From assembly GCA_003991915.1 (NCBI GenBank), contig RQTK01000670.1, forward strand, positions 16,473 through 80,472: DNA of 64,000 nucleotides. The letters run 5' to 3'. The notes beneath the pieces were generated by a model. That model worked only from the letters and a program-made list of their open reading frames with translations, made no database searches and had not been told where the DNA came from. The position numbers and the translations under genes were made by a program. Below, in pieces: positions 12,991 through 25,426 of the stretch. The first letter of the stretch is position 1, and every line of letters begins with the position of its first letter. The DNA is from Elysia chlorotica (lineage: Eukaryota; Mollusca; Gastropoda; Plakobranchidae).

Positions 12991-15602
12991 GGTGTTACTT
13001 GTACTCGTATTACGCAGTTGGTCAAACACTGAGGTCGTGTTATTGTATTGAACATTCTCTTGACACCTAGTAGGCGCTAAACTAGCTTGATTTTTCCTAC
13101 CAACGATTAGGCCTACATCGTTTCACATAGAGCTTTATTTTTTTAGTCTATAATTGGAGTAGGCCTACGTGTACTTTGTAGTACAGAAGTAATATATCTA
13201 GATTCAGAACGAAAACCTCTAAACACTTTCTCGTTTCACAGAACATATTTTGTTAAGTCTAATACCATGTCTTTTCAGTTCTAGATTTTTTTGTATTTAG
13301 TCACTTTAAAATAAAATAAAAATATGTTTAAGGAATGCAATCTGAAATGATGGACTCGTGGAAAGTAAGATGTTCAGGTTTCATAACTCATGTTACTTTT
13401 AGCCGTTAAGGGGAACTCTTCTACTCGCGAATTCTATATTGGTGTTTCTGAAATTTGTTTACTTCCTTTTTCTCGCTTACTTCTCCTGAACTGGTTCGTA
13501 GATACTTTTACTCTTGGCTAAATCGTATTAAATCTTAATCAAAACATGACATCGGTGCTAATCAATTTAATTTAAATCTCTTTTCTTTATAATTTGTTTG
13601 ATAAAAACCATTTTGATGCAAATATATGTAATCTTTTGTTTTGTCAGGATACACCGATCACAGTATTCACACCAAAGATGGACCTCCTACTCTCAGAGTC
13701 AGATCAGATCCTAGTAAAAGAGTAGTATGAATAGATCTACATAGGTCTTATTTAAAATAACTGAATTTTCCGAGTGCTTGAATGACAACACTTGTATTAA
13801 AGGAAATCGGAGCTTCTTATGACATTTGGAGATTATTGTGAATAACCGCCCTTGTTAGTAACACAAACTTGACAAAGAGCGGCAAGGATGACTTGTTCGG
13901 TAGATCCAGATCTAGATCTAGATAGTATTACATGTAGTAATCATGTTTGTAAACTTTAAGGACCTAGGTAGAATCTAGATCTATATAAGTAAAGTATAGG
14001 GCCTGGCAGTGGGGCGAGACTGTGAATCACAGAGTGACAATTACCCATCTCCCTCTCAGACTACCTCAACTTCCTTTCTCTTTCCTTTTGGTTTTTCTCT
14101 ATTTCGTTCTCTATCTCTTCCCCCGGCACTCCTTGAGTTTTGTGGTCCCTAGCCTGTGGGCGATCAAATGGGTAGGCGGCTGGAATTCGATTATTAAAAT
14201 TGAATAAAATACCAGCCAGCTACACTCCCTGTCTTTTTGTTATTTTTTATTGTATTGGCATTCAAAAAGACAGAAAGCGATTTGATTGTATTCAATTGTT
14301 TATTTGAACACTGGTAGAATGTGGGCGGGAAGGGGGGGTGGGGACAACATACACAAGCACATTATTTCCCGTTCCTGTGTTGGCCCTGATGGGCATTTAG
14401 GAACTACCTTTCAGATTCAGATTCAGATAAGAATTAAGATTAATCTGTTATTGTCTGTCTCTAGTCTATGTCTTTCTCTTTATCTCTCTCTCTTCTCTCT
14501 TCACAGTTTGACTGACTCCCATGTAATCGAATCCTACCTATCCAGCCCACCAAACCCATTTGATCGCCCACAGGTTAGGGACCACAAAACTCAAGGAGTG
14601 CCCTTCCCCCCTCTTTATTCAACAACATTCACATATATAACACAGCGCCGCATATTGCCTACTTGCCTTATATTTGTCAGCGTTTGCTCATGCGCACAGA
14701 TCCACGGATGGAAACAACCAATGTTGTCAAAAAAGTTCTCTGACTAATATGCCAACATTGGTATATTAGGCCAGTCTTATTTAGTTATTATAATGGTATA
14801 ATCATAAAAGTTTAAATCCTCTATAGCCTACTATTATGTAGATCTCAACATGTTTCTACAGAGCTCATAAATGTTATAGCAGCCATTCAAATACAGGTTC
14901 ATTTACAACCTATATCTAGAAATCAGATCTGGGACTCCAAAGGGGAATACTTAAGTTTAAAAGATCTAGACTGACAAACAAATCAGTTGAATTTTTTTTA
15001 AAAGAATAAAAGTGGGGATATAATTATCCCTATCTGGGTCAAATACTCTTTCCAGTAAATCCACAAGTTTGCAAGCTTATTTCCCACCCAATCACAAACT
15101 TAACTGCAGTGCCTTGTAAAAAAAAATGTTTGTACTAAAAAGTATAGTGTAATGGACAAGAAAAATTTTGGTATCACTGAAAACTTGATTGCATTTTCCA
15201 CTTCCAGTGACATCTTTTATAAATATATGTCTTTAATGCTACTTTTTAGTTTAAAAAAAATATTATAAAAATGATCAAATTATGTCTTGATAATTATTGC
15301 TTTACTGATAAAAAATGCAGAGCCAAAGCTGCTGATAGGATTCAACACTGTTTGGTTGGCAACAATTTTAATTTAAGGAAAGGTGAATTGGCTGTTTTGT
15401 TATTATGATTCACTTTGGGTAATCAACAGAGCCTCCTTGTTGAAATAAAAATGGTCGCACCAATCAATACAGTGGTCGTTTGTGCGAAAGGAAAGTGTTA
15501 GTCTATAGCTTTGCATCCAACAGTTTAGGAACATGTTTTTAAGTTTGAGCATGATGAGCTGATCAGATCATATTTTATTGTTTTTCTGCTTTTTTTTTCA
15601 TC
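12991..15602. other. Intergenic DNA upstream of RPL38
   Basis: Holds the 48 bp inverted-repeat pair and several AGATCT-type motifs (13900-13985). No exon is recognised. The RPL38 promoter must lie in or near its right end, but no TATA box is evident there. Confidence 0.5.
14126..14601. repeat. 48 bp inverted-repeat pair with 380 bp spacer
   Basis: 14126-14173 (from GCACTCCTTGAGTTTTGTGG) is the reverse complement of 14554-14601 with one mismatch. The spacer contains CT-rich stretches and ATTCAGATTCAGATAAG. It may be the arms of a small foldback or MITE, but no target duplication is evident at the edges. Confidence 0.85.
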
Positions 15603-15639
15603 CCCCAGGTCTAGATCAAGATCCAGTATCAAGACAGCC

Positions 15640-18600
15640 ATGGTAAGTTTTGTTACTAAGCATAATAATTGAAGAAAATAAGGTACTCCTTACCCACTGT
15701 GGTCCCTTCTCTGTTTGCATGGCAGTCATATTTGATAAAGAGGGCAGGGTGGTTGGATCAATATTGGCTTAGCCTCTTTGTTTTCAGACAAAATATTAAG
15801 TGCCTCCAGTAACATAATTTAGTGCACCATAATGCAGACCTGCCATTCATTCTGCTTTTTCCCTCTTTCTTTGACAAGGAAAAATCGAGTTTTGTATAGG
15901 AAAGCAAGAGAGGGGAGAAGAGCTGAGTTTTAAGTTTTCTCGTGTCCAGAGAAACTGAAACTCTGTGAAAGTAAATCTGAATAGAGACTATTGAATGGGA
16001 AGTGGAAACTGGAAATAAAGATTTGTCGCTATGGTGTATGTGTGCCTCTTCAAACATGTGCAGGGGGGGGGGGGGTGGCTGTGAGAAAAAGAAGAGGGAA
16101 CATTTGGCTGGCACTAATTCGGACTACGTTAAACTTGACAACAGTAAAAGTTACTTGTCTGGGACGGAGATCTACACTGCATTGTAGATTTAAACCTGCA
16201 ATCTGTATATTCTAGATATAAAACTATCACATAATATAGAGCTAGGTCTAAATAATAGTTTGTATCAAGTTTTAATATGGTGAGCTGATACTTATTTAAT
16301 TACTTGTTGCCTTCAACATTCTCAGTAGCGTACTAAGGTACGACTATAGCATTCATAGGCTACAGAGCTATCAAGTCTAGATTTCTGTCTCTAGCAAGAT
16401 TATATATTAGACAGAAGATTTAGATAGGATTAAGTGTAATTTTGGTCTATCTTGAATAGGTTCTAAATCTACCACTCCGTCTTGAGCACCTTAAAAGTAG
16501 TGTATTAGTTGCAGTTTGTCTTTGGAAAATAATTTGACATCAAATCCAAATAGGTGGTTTTCATTTCAGGATTTCATGACAGGTATTTTTTTTTTTTTTA
16601 ATGAATATTTAATATTATACATCCTCATGTATTTGTTTTTACAATATAGCCTTATGGGTGGTTTTAGGTGCAGTCAATGTTGGTAATATCAGAAAGATTT
16701 GAACAAGTTAATTCTAGAGGGTAGTCTTTACAATGCATCAGATCATCTAGTCAGATTTAGATGGGTTAACTCAAGCTTGAGTATGATATTAATTGACTTT
16801 CTCCCACAAGGATCTGTTTGCACTCAGCACGAATAATTATGTTCATACTAAACCTTGTGAAAATTTGACCGTATTCAGAGGTTCAGTAAAATCTGTTTGC
16901 ATTAAATTTTCTATCCTGCTTCTGTATTATTCGATTTAAGGTCAGGGTAATGACAAGCATTGTTTCTTTGTTAGGGCTTTTGTCTTTCAGCAGAACACCC
17001 TGCGTGGTTCAGATTTTTTAGACCAAATACATACCTTTTGACAGAAAATCATTCAGATTTTGTGCTCCTGTGGTGTGGCAGGTCTGTATCTGTTCGACCA
17101 AAAGCTAAAGTAAATTGAAAATTTCATTTTCCTAGAACTTAATTTTCTTTGACTCTTTAAGCTTTTGTATCTATCCAAATGTCTTGCCTTTCATATATCG
17201 CATATGGCCACCATTTAAACAGAGATGGGACTGCAGTGGGTAAGGGATACATTGCATAGAGATCTACAAGCATGTGGATCAGCGATTTGTAATGCTCAGA
17301 AGCCAGACCTTGATTTAGATTCTGATTATGCTGGGAGGTTGATTTCAATTTTTCTTCTCTTTGGGTTTCTATGACTATGAGAATCTGTTAAAAATAACTT
17401 TTGATTAAGTAGGCCTACTGATGTTTGCTATTCAATCGCTATCAATTCCATTTCATTCAAGTGATTTTGTCTCAAAGGTTTGTTCAAGAAATTAGCTTTT
17501 AAAAGAAATGTCCACCATCCATGATCAATCTCTATATAAAATCTTGGAAAATGATTTTACTCTTAAACTCTACTGACACCCACCATATTCTAGTACCATA
17601 AAAAGGCTGTTAAGAGAACTTCTACATTGGAATTGTCAACTTCACTCATACTCATAGGAACACAATTTTTTCCCTCCACATCCTTTGATAACGACGCAAT
17701 TAAACACTGGTCTCTTCTCTTTTTTCCCTATGCTAATTTTTTTTTTTTTTACTTGTTCCTCTTTATTTTCAGCCTAAACAAATTCAAGAAATTAAAGACT
17801 TCCTCTTGACAGCCAGGAGAAAGGATGCAAAATGTAAGTACAGTATACAACCCTTTGAAAATAAAATACAATTTTGTAGGTCTATATTATAACTATGGCA
17901 TAATCAAAGAAAGTGATATTCCCTTATGACAGTGTACATTTTTATCTCATTGCCATTTGCTAATGTTATTGTGTCCTTAAAGTTTTAGTGAGTGACATTA
18001 AATATGCATAGCTGCCAACCAGTATATAATACATTGTTAGTGCTTATTCTATCTCCCGAGTACGTCTGTCCGTGTGGTTGAAGAAATGTGTATTTGACGG
18101 TGTCCAGTTAAAAATTGGGCGTCCTTTCGATCGCTCAGTACTTGCTGCCATTTTTTGCATAACACCTTGTTAGCCCAGCCGTTTACTAGGCCCGTTCACA
18201 TTCCAACGTTTCATAAGTACCCTCTATTCATTTTTTTTCCCCTTCCCTCCCATTTTGGGAATGACGATAACCTTTGCCATAACGTGAGTTGTTATATTTC
18301 AAAATAAAAAAAGCAAGAAATCTTATTACTAGGCTTTTTCTGTTTTCTTTCTTTCTTTTTTTTTTTTAAATTTTCTTACATTCGGTACAAATTTGTTGTT
18401 TCGTCTCCTCAGCTGTGAAGATCAAGAAGAACAAAGACAATGTCAAGTTCAAGGTCCGATGCAGTCGTTATCTGTACACATTGGTTATCTCTGACAAGGA
18501 GAAGTCTGAGAAACTGAGACAGTCTCTACCACCAGGTTTGTAGAGCATTTTTATTATACATTGCACTCCTGTTATATTGACATCCAGGGGCCCAAACGTT

Positions 18601-20274
18601 TTAATTTTAAATAAAAGAAAGTTGATTCAAGGCAATCTCACATCAGAATTCAAGCAACAGAGATACAATATCAAACATGTTATGGCAAACAGCAATTGAA
18701 TAAAGTTATCTTTATCAAAGCACCAAAAACCTGAAAGTAAAAATGTGTTCTTTTGTATCCATCTCAGTATGTTCTCACCATGTTTCTAATCAAATCAAGA
18801 GCTTGCACACTGGCACATTTAGCCACTGCTTATCCTTTAAAACTTAAATCAACAAGAAGGGCTCATAGAAGAAACTGTACTGTAGACCTACTTTAAAGTT
18901 CAATACTACTGCTACTAGCCTCATTGTTTTTGCAAGTCTACTCAGTTTATTATATTAGAATTTGAGGCTTTGGCAATTTCACAGTATTTCTCTATGATAT
19001 TCATACATCAGTCCACTCTAAGTGAAGCTGGTTCATTACCATCACCCCCACCCCCAGTGTACTACTAGAGTTGTTGGTACTTGCTAACCAATATAACCAT
19101 AATCGTTTCAGTCCACTGCTATAGAGGCAAAGATAGCTTTCATACTCATTTGGTTTGTTTTGTCTGGCTACCTGTATGGCATTCGTTTCGATATGAGTAA
19201 CTGAAAGAGGTTGTTGATACATACCATGTACAAAGTACTTAATTTAGTTTTACTGAATGTAGAGAGGAGAGAAATTGAGACATGGCCAAATATGTCAAGT
19301 AAATGGTATGTGCTGTATTTTACAGTCACTGTTTAGTGCTTGATGTTACCAAGAGGATTGTTTGAAGCAGATTCAAATGTGCAGTACTACTCTGACTCAA
19401 CAACCTTGCTCATTTATTTTTAATGGTTTGTTGAAGCCATGTGTGGTTTAGTGCTGCTAATCTAGTATCTCCATCTAACATTAAATGGTTTGGGGGTGGG
19501 GGGGTTAGCACTGGGGCTCTGATGCAGGAGATTGAGATCTCACCAAAGAGTCATTTTCAATGAGCAAAAGCCTTAGTGTTGTTTTACGGCAATCATTTTA
19601 TGTTTGCATGCTAGAATAAGCCATACATAACTCACAGCTTTGCAGCCATTATAATTTTAGTGTATACTGGACATACATGTATTAAACTCCAAAACTATAA
19701 GGGATGAGATTGAGATCTCACCAAAGAGTCATTTTCAATGAGCAAAAGCCTTAGTGTTGTTTTACGGCAATCATTTTATGTTTGCATGCTAGAATAAGCC
19801 ATACATAACTCACAGCTTTGCAGCCATTATAATTTTAGTGTATACTGGACATACATGTATTAAACTCCAAAACTATAAGGGATGAGATTGAGATCTCACC
19901 AAAGAGTCATTTTCAATGAGCAAAAGCCTTAGTGTTTTTTTGCGGCAATCATTTTATGTTTGCATGCTAGAATAAGCCATACATTTAACTCACAGCTCTG
20001 CAGCCATTATTGTATGATGGACATACATCAATAAAGTACACAATGTCTCCCCCCAAAAAATAACATAACTTGTGATGAAATCATATTCCTAATGCTTATC
20101 CTTTTTGTTATCTTTTGAAAATTTCAATTTACCTATAAAGTCCAAGGGGTTCGAGAGATTATGGTTATATGAAGTTTGTTTGGTTGTTGCTTTTTTTTTT
20201 TCATTTATGTAAATGATAAACTCTTTTTTTCTTCTTAATCTCTTTCAGGTCTGGCCGTCCATGAACTCAAGTAA
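15640..20274 (+). CDS. RPL38: 60S ribosomal protein L38 (eL38), complete, four coding exons
   Basis: Four exons join in phase into 70 aa plus stop, the length of animal L38. Exon 1 ends with the ATG alone (15640-15642, donor GTAAGT). Exon 2 is 17773-17833 ([20 protein letters not shown]), exon 3 is 18413-18535 ([17 protein letters not shown], then [20 protein letters not shown]) and exon 4 is 20249-20274 (GLAVHELK, stop TAA 20272-20274). All introns are GT-AG. eL38 is a small structural protein of the cytosolic large ribosomal subunit. The ATG lies just after a pyrimidine-rich stretch (15580-15607). This could be a 5' TOP-type transcription start giving a leader of about 35 nt, or the acceptor (CCCCCAG at 15603-15609) of a leader intron; the sequence does not decide. 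The third intron (18536-20248) carries a 3 x 178 bp tandem repeat. Confidence 0.97.
18007..18232 (+). mobile_element. Truncated copy of the same TIR element in RPL38 intron 2
   Basis: Starts with CATAGCTGCCAACC and stays alignable with 47159-47375: GTATTTGACGGTGTCCAG, AAAAATTGGGCGT, GTACTTGCTGCCATTTT, CACCTTGTTAG, CATAAG. Similarity fades after about 18230 and no right TIR is visible. Confidence 0.8.
19528..20030. repeat. Tandem repeat, 178 bp x 2.8, in RPL38 intron 3
   Basis: Copies start at 19528, 19706 and 19884 with GAGATTGAGATCTCACC. Copies 1 and 2 are almost identical; copy 3 has more changes and ends early near 20030. The start of each unit contains the short palindrome TGAGATCTCA. 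Confidence 0.95.
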
Positions 20275-20288
20275 ACCTTTGTTTTCAA

Positions 20289-20294
20289 AATAAA
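20289..20294 (+). terminator. Polyadenylation signal of RPL38
   Basis: AATAAA lies 15 bases after the RPL38 stop codon and is followed by an A-rich then GT/T-rich stretch. It implies a very short 3' UTR, normal for ribosomal protein mRNAs. Confidence 0.75.
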
Positions 20295-20419
20295 TACAAA
20301 ATGTACAGATGATGCATCGCCTTTTTGCTTCTGTTCAAAATGTGTTTTTAAATGTTTTCCTTTCATTACCACCCTCCTAATTTTAGTTTTCTGGGTGCTT
20401 TTATGTGTATGTTGTTTGT

Positions 20420-20676
20420 TTGTACATGTAACATGTATGGTTTTTGGGTTGTCTTTTGTTGGTTTTGTTGTATGTGTGTACATTCGAAATCCGTAAGTAG
20501 GCTAATCATTTGTCTTTGTTCAAATTTAACGTATAATATAATTATGTAATTGTACATGTAACATGTATGGTTTTTGGGTTGTCTTTTGTTGGTTTTGTTG
20601 TATGTGTGTACATTCGAAATCCGTAAGTAGGCTAATCATTTGTCTTTGGTCAAATTTAACGTATAATATATGTATT
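20420..20676. repeat. Tandem repeat, 130 bp x 2, downstream of RPL38
   Basis: Copies start at 20420 and 20550 with TTGTACATGTAACATGTATG and end near AACGTATAATATA. Nearly identical. Confidence 0.95.
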
Positions 20677-21875
20677 CTTTTCACCACTAATAATAAAAGA
20701 GGTGTGGCCAAGCGCTAAGATTAACTTAATAATTATTGTTTTCAAAAGAATGTAAATGTTTTTTTTTAGCAACAAGTTGAGCAAAACAAAAAAAAAAGTA
20801 CAAAATGAGATTAAAGACGAGAAAAAAGTAGCTCTCATCATTCGTGTGGAAATGTAATATTATGAACTCTTTACTGTTTACTAGAGAGTTGGACATGTAT
20901 TAATTTAAAGTATGTTATGAATATTTTAATAATTGGAAGGAGCAAAATAGGTTCTCACTTTCAAAACACATTGTACATGCACAACACGTATTCTGATATA
21001 GATGGACATGTTCTTCAGGTCTTGAAATACAGACAGTACATGTGATGTATTGTGATTGGTTGTCTTGACACTTCTTGGTAACAAGAATGCATATAATTAT
21101 AATTACAATGTACAGTTTCATAGAGTGAATTTTCGAAGAAAAAAAATGTTTTTACTATTCCAGTGGCCCAAAGATATGACCACGAAATTAAAATAAAACA
21201 CTCAGATGTATGTATGCAATCTTTTCAGCTCTAAGTTCATGACACAAATAGAATAGAGTAAGAATAACTTGATATTGTTTCAAGAATATGTAAGCTGTTT
21301 ACTAGCAACAACAAATACAAAAGTACATCAATAGGGGAAAAAGTAGCCCTCATCGTTTATGCGGAAAGTGTCATTACCTATAATCTCCTCATTGTTTACT
21401 TGAACATAGAGTTGGGGAAAATGTGAGTACTATCAAATTATAAGATATGACACAGAAGTTCACGTAGAAAGAGCTGTCCCTGCATGTTTTTTCGCGGCTG
21501 CAAATTTATCGATTTTTACGTAATCATCAAAAATTAAAAACCTGGACATAGCAAGATTTCGTCAGAAGTTCAACTTCACAACACACAAAATACAATGTAG
21601 TTTTTAATACTATACTAATAAGGCTATTTGCAAAAAACGTAATTAATTATATATTAGTAACGTGTGTAATCATAGTAATATCTTGCTCTATGCAGCGAAA
21701 TTAATCCTGTTTTCTCCTCTCTGCGTCACTCTTTAATACATGTAGTTCCCTCGCTCTTTTCATGTTACTTTTCTTTCTCTTCTGACTACATGTAATAATG
21801 ATGTATATAATTATCTCCGTGATCCCCCTTTTTTGTGCTCGTCTTGTTTTTATTTCTTTTCTTTTTTTTCGCCCA

Positions 21876-21877
<2 letters not shown>

Positions 21878-21933
<56 letters not shown>
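21878..21933. repeat. (CT)n microsatellite
   Basis: About 27 CT units. Confidence 0.9.
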
Positions 21934-21934
<1 letters not shown>

Positions 21935-22232
21935 TTTAACTGTCGTATAATATATAAGTTATATTTGTCACCCCCAATTGTTTGATAGGACTCGCATTTT
22001 TTCCCTCTCTGGGAAGTGGGGTGTCAGAATTACCCCCAATTTCTTTGGATGGGATTGAAAGGGTTCAGAAATTATCAATTCAATGATTGGCATATTTTCA
22101 ATATAGTTGCCATACACAAAATCCAGCTAGTTGCCTGAATCAAATTTTGAGGAAAACTGAAATTTCTAGTACATGTAATACTAAAACTAAGTAAAACTAA
22201 AAGGGACCGCTGGGGTCACTGTCACTAGTGTC

Positions 22233-24338
22233 AGTGTAGCACGCCACTCTGACTCCCCGCCAGCTCAACTCAGGGTCCACCTGGCTGCCGCCCAATTACG
22301 GCCCAAATCTTGTCAATTTATAGAACGAATGTACATGACATTGTAGGGATGTCCACATGGTGAAGAAGAATCAACGAAGTACATACATGTAAATTATCCA
22401 CATCAAAATACAGTTTTGGTGGGGGGTTTTTTTCAGATGGTTAGATCAACAGTATGATTATGACGTTCGCAGAACAAACAGCCCTTCGGAAGTGTTCAAA
22501 AGTGCAGCCATTAATTTTATTCCGAAAAATTGTGCAGTTTGTGCTTGTTTAGTGCAATGTGGCGGCAAGTTTCCGGAAGCTTCAATATTATAATTTAATG
22601 GAACAGGAATATGGTAGGTATTTTTCTCATGCCGTCTAACTTTTTAGTATTGATTGGTGTAGTATCAATCGTGAAAGCGTTTTAAGCTTGTTGTGGAATG
22701 GGACCAATGACCAATTACATGTATTTTGTCTTGAACGTGTTAATGTATATTGTAATTTATTTTTTTACACATGTTTTTTTTTAATCAGTGGTAAGATCTT
22801 TTTCAAGTTTGCTGCCGCCTTTATTCAAAACACACTGATTTATCACGTCTAGCACTATTTTCTCCGCGCTTAAGGGTGAATGAAAGCACCAGAACAGATT
22901 AAACCTTTTCTTCTAAAAACTTGTTTGATTTTGTTTTTTTTTATGAGTAGAAATTTCTTCTAGAATAGTCAGACAGTTGATGTATTATACTAAGTAAATA
23001 ACGTGTTATTTATGCCTAGAAATCACGTTTTACGCAGTTCCGAATAGGGACACAGGAAAAATTCGTTTGTCTCAAAAATACGTGAACACCCCATGCCCTA
23101 ATTCCGTGTGAGGAGGGAGACGGGAGTTAAGGCTTTATGAAGAATCTGATGGACCAGATACATTGTATTCAGTCCTTCCGATACCGGTATCAAGAGAAAT
23201 CAAACCTGTACCCACCAGCCGAGGCTCCGTCAAGACTTGGTACCGGTAGGCAACTAGAGATTCACTTTCTAGTTAGCCTGCTGGAGAATTCCTTGCTGTC
23301 GAGTTGACTGAAGTTGAATATTTCATGCACAGACTTAGAGTTAAACATGATTCATTCCTCCCTGGGTCTCTTGTTGAATTAATCTGCATTATTTGATTTC
23401 CCGATGGCCATCATTCGGAATCAAATGCAGCACAAAGCCAACCAGTGCTAACGCTCCACACAGATGAGGAAGGTCCAGCAATTAGTATTAATGGTCTACG
23501 GAGGTATATGTATTGATTTAAAAAAAATGAAACTGACCCAACTGAGAATAATAGCACTGATGCCAACTCAAATGCAGACTGGAGTTTCGCGAAATATTCA
23601 ACACATCAGTCCCAGGGCCCAGAAACACATCAAGGGGACGAGCCCCACGTGTCGTAGGCTCCTTAGCAGTCACAACATTACATGTACATGTATAATACAC
23701 TGAAAGAGAAAAGGAAAACGAATAGGTGAGAAAGGAGCATGAGAAAAAAAAACGAAAAGTAAAATGTCTACTCAATCATGGAAGGGGTTACAGTCTAAAC
23801 AAAGAAAATACATGTAGTGTGTTAAATGTGAGCTAGATGTACTCCACGTGCTCACAGTCACACCCTATTGTAATGTTATTTAAAGATTTGGACCATTTCT
23901 GAGCTTTTCTGTCTCATCTGACATGAATTCTTTCTTTTCTGTTTGCGATCACTATATTTAGATCTAGATTCATCCGAAATCCTGGAAACAACTGAGTTGC
24001 TATGCGCTACTGATGTGTGACACAAAAATTTATAGAGATTCAGAAATACATGTACAATAAAAAATGTCTGATGTTATACAGTTAATGTAAAATATAATGA
24101 AGGATGGATTTTGGAAATGTTTTGACAATGCTGCCTTAAAGAACACCACCACCACCACCAATAACAACAACAAACCAACAGATTCATCATAGATTATTGC
24201 TCGGCACTAGGGCACTTTACCCTACACAGAGCCGATTTCGCGTAGAAACAGTCTGTTTTGGCGGGCGCCAGGCAGACTCAGTCGTTTTAGCGGTCGCTGA
24301 TTTGCGTTGGCGCGTGAGTTGGTGTGGCGTGTTACACC
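22233..24338. mobile_element. Possible larger, diverged member of the foldback family
   Basis: GTGTAGCACGCCACTCTGAC at 22234, with following CCGCCAGCTCAACTC and CACCTGGCTGCCGCC, resembles a left arm. On the right, 24226-24338 (GATTTCGCGTAGAAACAG, TGGCGGGCGCCA, TGGCGTGTTACACC) resembles a right arm. The 1.9 kb between them holds no recognised gene. The two ends may equally be independent remnants. Confidence 0.4.
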
Positions 24339-24364
24339 GGGACTTATCTTACGTCTGAGAAGTT

Positions 24365-24575
24365 GAGTTGATGACGTCTGACAATATATTTCATGTGCTG
24401 CCACACACAAGACAGGGCGGGGATATCATGACTCCTGTCTCAGCCGGTCACATTAAACTGACACTGACCCAACCAGTAGGGAGTGGAATGGCCAGGGCTC
24501 GAGAGTCGAATCCAGACCTTTTGCGTCAGAAGCCGATGTTCTACCCTAGGGCCACCGCGACCCCCATCTTACGTC
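24365..24575 (-). mobile_element. tRNA-derived SINE, copy in the foldback cluster
   Basis: Minus strand: GGGGGTCGCGGTGGCCCTAG, GTAGAACATCGGCTTCTGAC (A box and anticodon-like part), GGTCTGGATTCGACTC (B box), then the body TACTGGTTGGGTCAGTGTCA and ending near GTCAGACGTCATC. Close relative of the copy at 39.7 kb. Confidence 0.75.
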
Positions 24576-24936
24576 TGAAACCAACAGGATATGAAGTTTC
24601 ACAGAAGCACAAATACGATATAAAAGTCATCCAAAAATGCAGTCCTACACGTTTAAGATTTAAAAGTACATACACTAATAAAACAATAATTATTCCCATT
24701 CCATAACAAGATTAGAACGCGCTCACGATTGATATTTTCTCTGATCCATATGCTACTAAAAGTACGACGCGCATAATATCCCGTTCTATCAAATTCCAAT
24801 ACTTAAGTTTCCCGAAACTCGCCGCCTTATTAGACAGGCACACATTTTCGGAAAGAAAATGGGTGCTCTTTCTAGCTTACACTCCTGCGAAAACCCATTA
24901 CATGTACCCTGTGTTCTAACCCTGGCGTGCTACACC

Positions 24937-25426
24937 GGTGTAGCACGCCATCCTGACCAGGGCTACTCAGAGTTCGCCTGGCGGCCGCCAGCCCAACTCG
25001 GGAGTCTGTCTGGCGGCCGCCAAAAGCACTCTCGGGTATCTGTGGCGGCCGCCAGGAACACTCTATCTACGCGAAACCGACTTTTCTGTTGAGCCAGAGA
25101 ACTGAAAATGTATAACAGAATATCTTTTTTTTTTAAGTTGTGCATACGTCTTAAGCTTTTACGGCCATAATTATGCATCGCAACTAAAAGAAACTCAATT
25201 TAGACGATCCAGAATGCGTGAAAAGCTCAACTACGCCAAAATTTTGTTAGCTTAGATCTAGCATTCAGTCACCCACGCCCCCGCTAGATCTACAGAAAAA
25301 TTAGAGTCTTTTTCGCGTAAATAGAGTGTTTCTGGCGGCCGCCACAGATACTCTCTGAGTCTGTCTGGCGCCGCCAGGTGGACTCTGAGTATCGTTAGTC
25401 GATGAGTCCGTGTGGCGTGCTACACC
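24937..25426. mobile_element. Foldback-type element with modular palindromic arms, 490 bp
   Basis: The tip GGTGTAGCACGCCA (24937-24950) is mirrored by TGGCGTGCTACACC at 25413-25426. The left arm (to about 25080) and right arm (from about 25308) are inverted copies; the best stretch is about 60 bp (25020-25080 against 25308-25372, both with CACTCTAT, TGGCGGCCGCCA and TACGCGAA). Within the arms the 12 bp palindrome TGGCGGCCGCCA recurs at 24979, 25011 and 25043, exactly 32 bp apart, and at 25333 and (one base short) 25366. The centre (about 25085-25305) is AT rich. No coding potential is visible. Confidence 0.7.
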
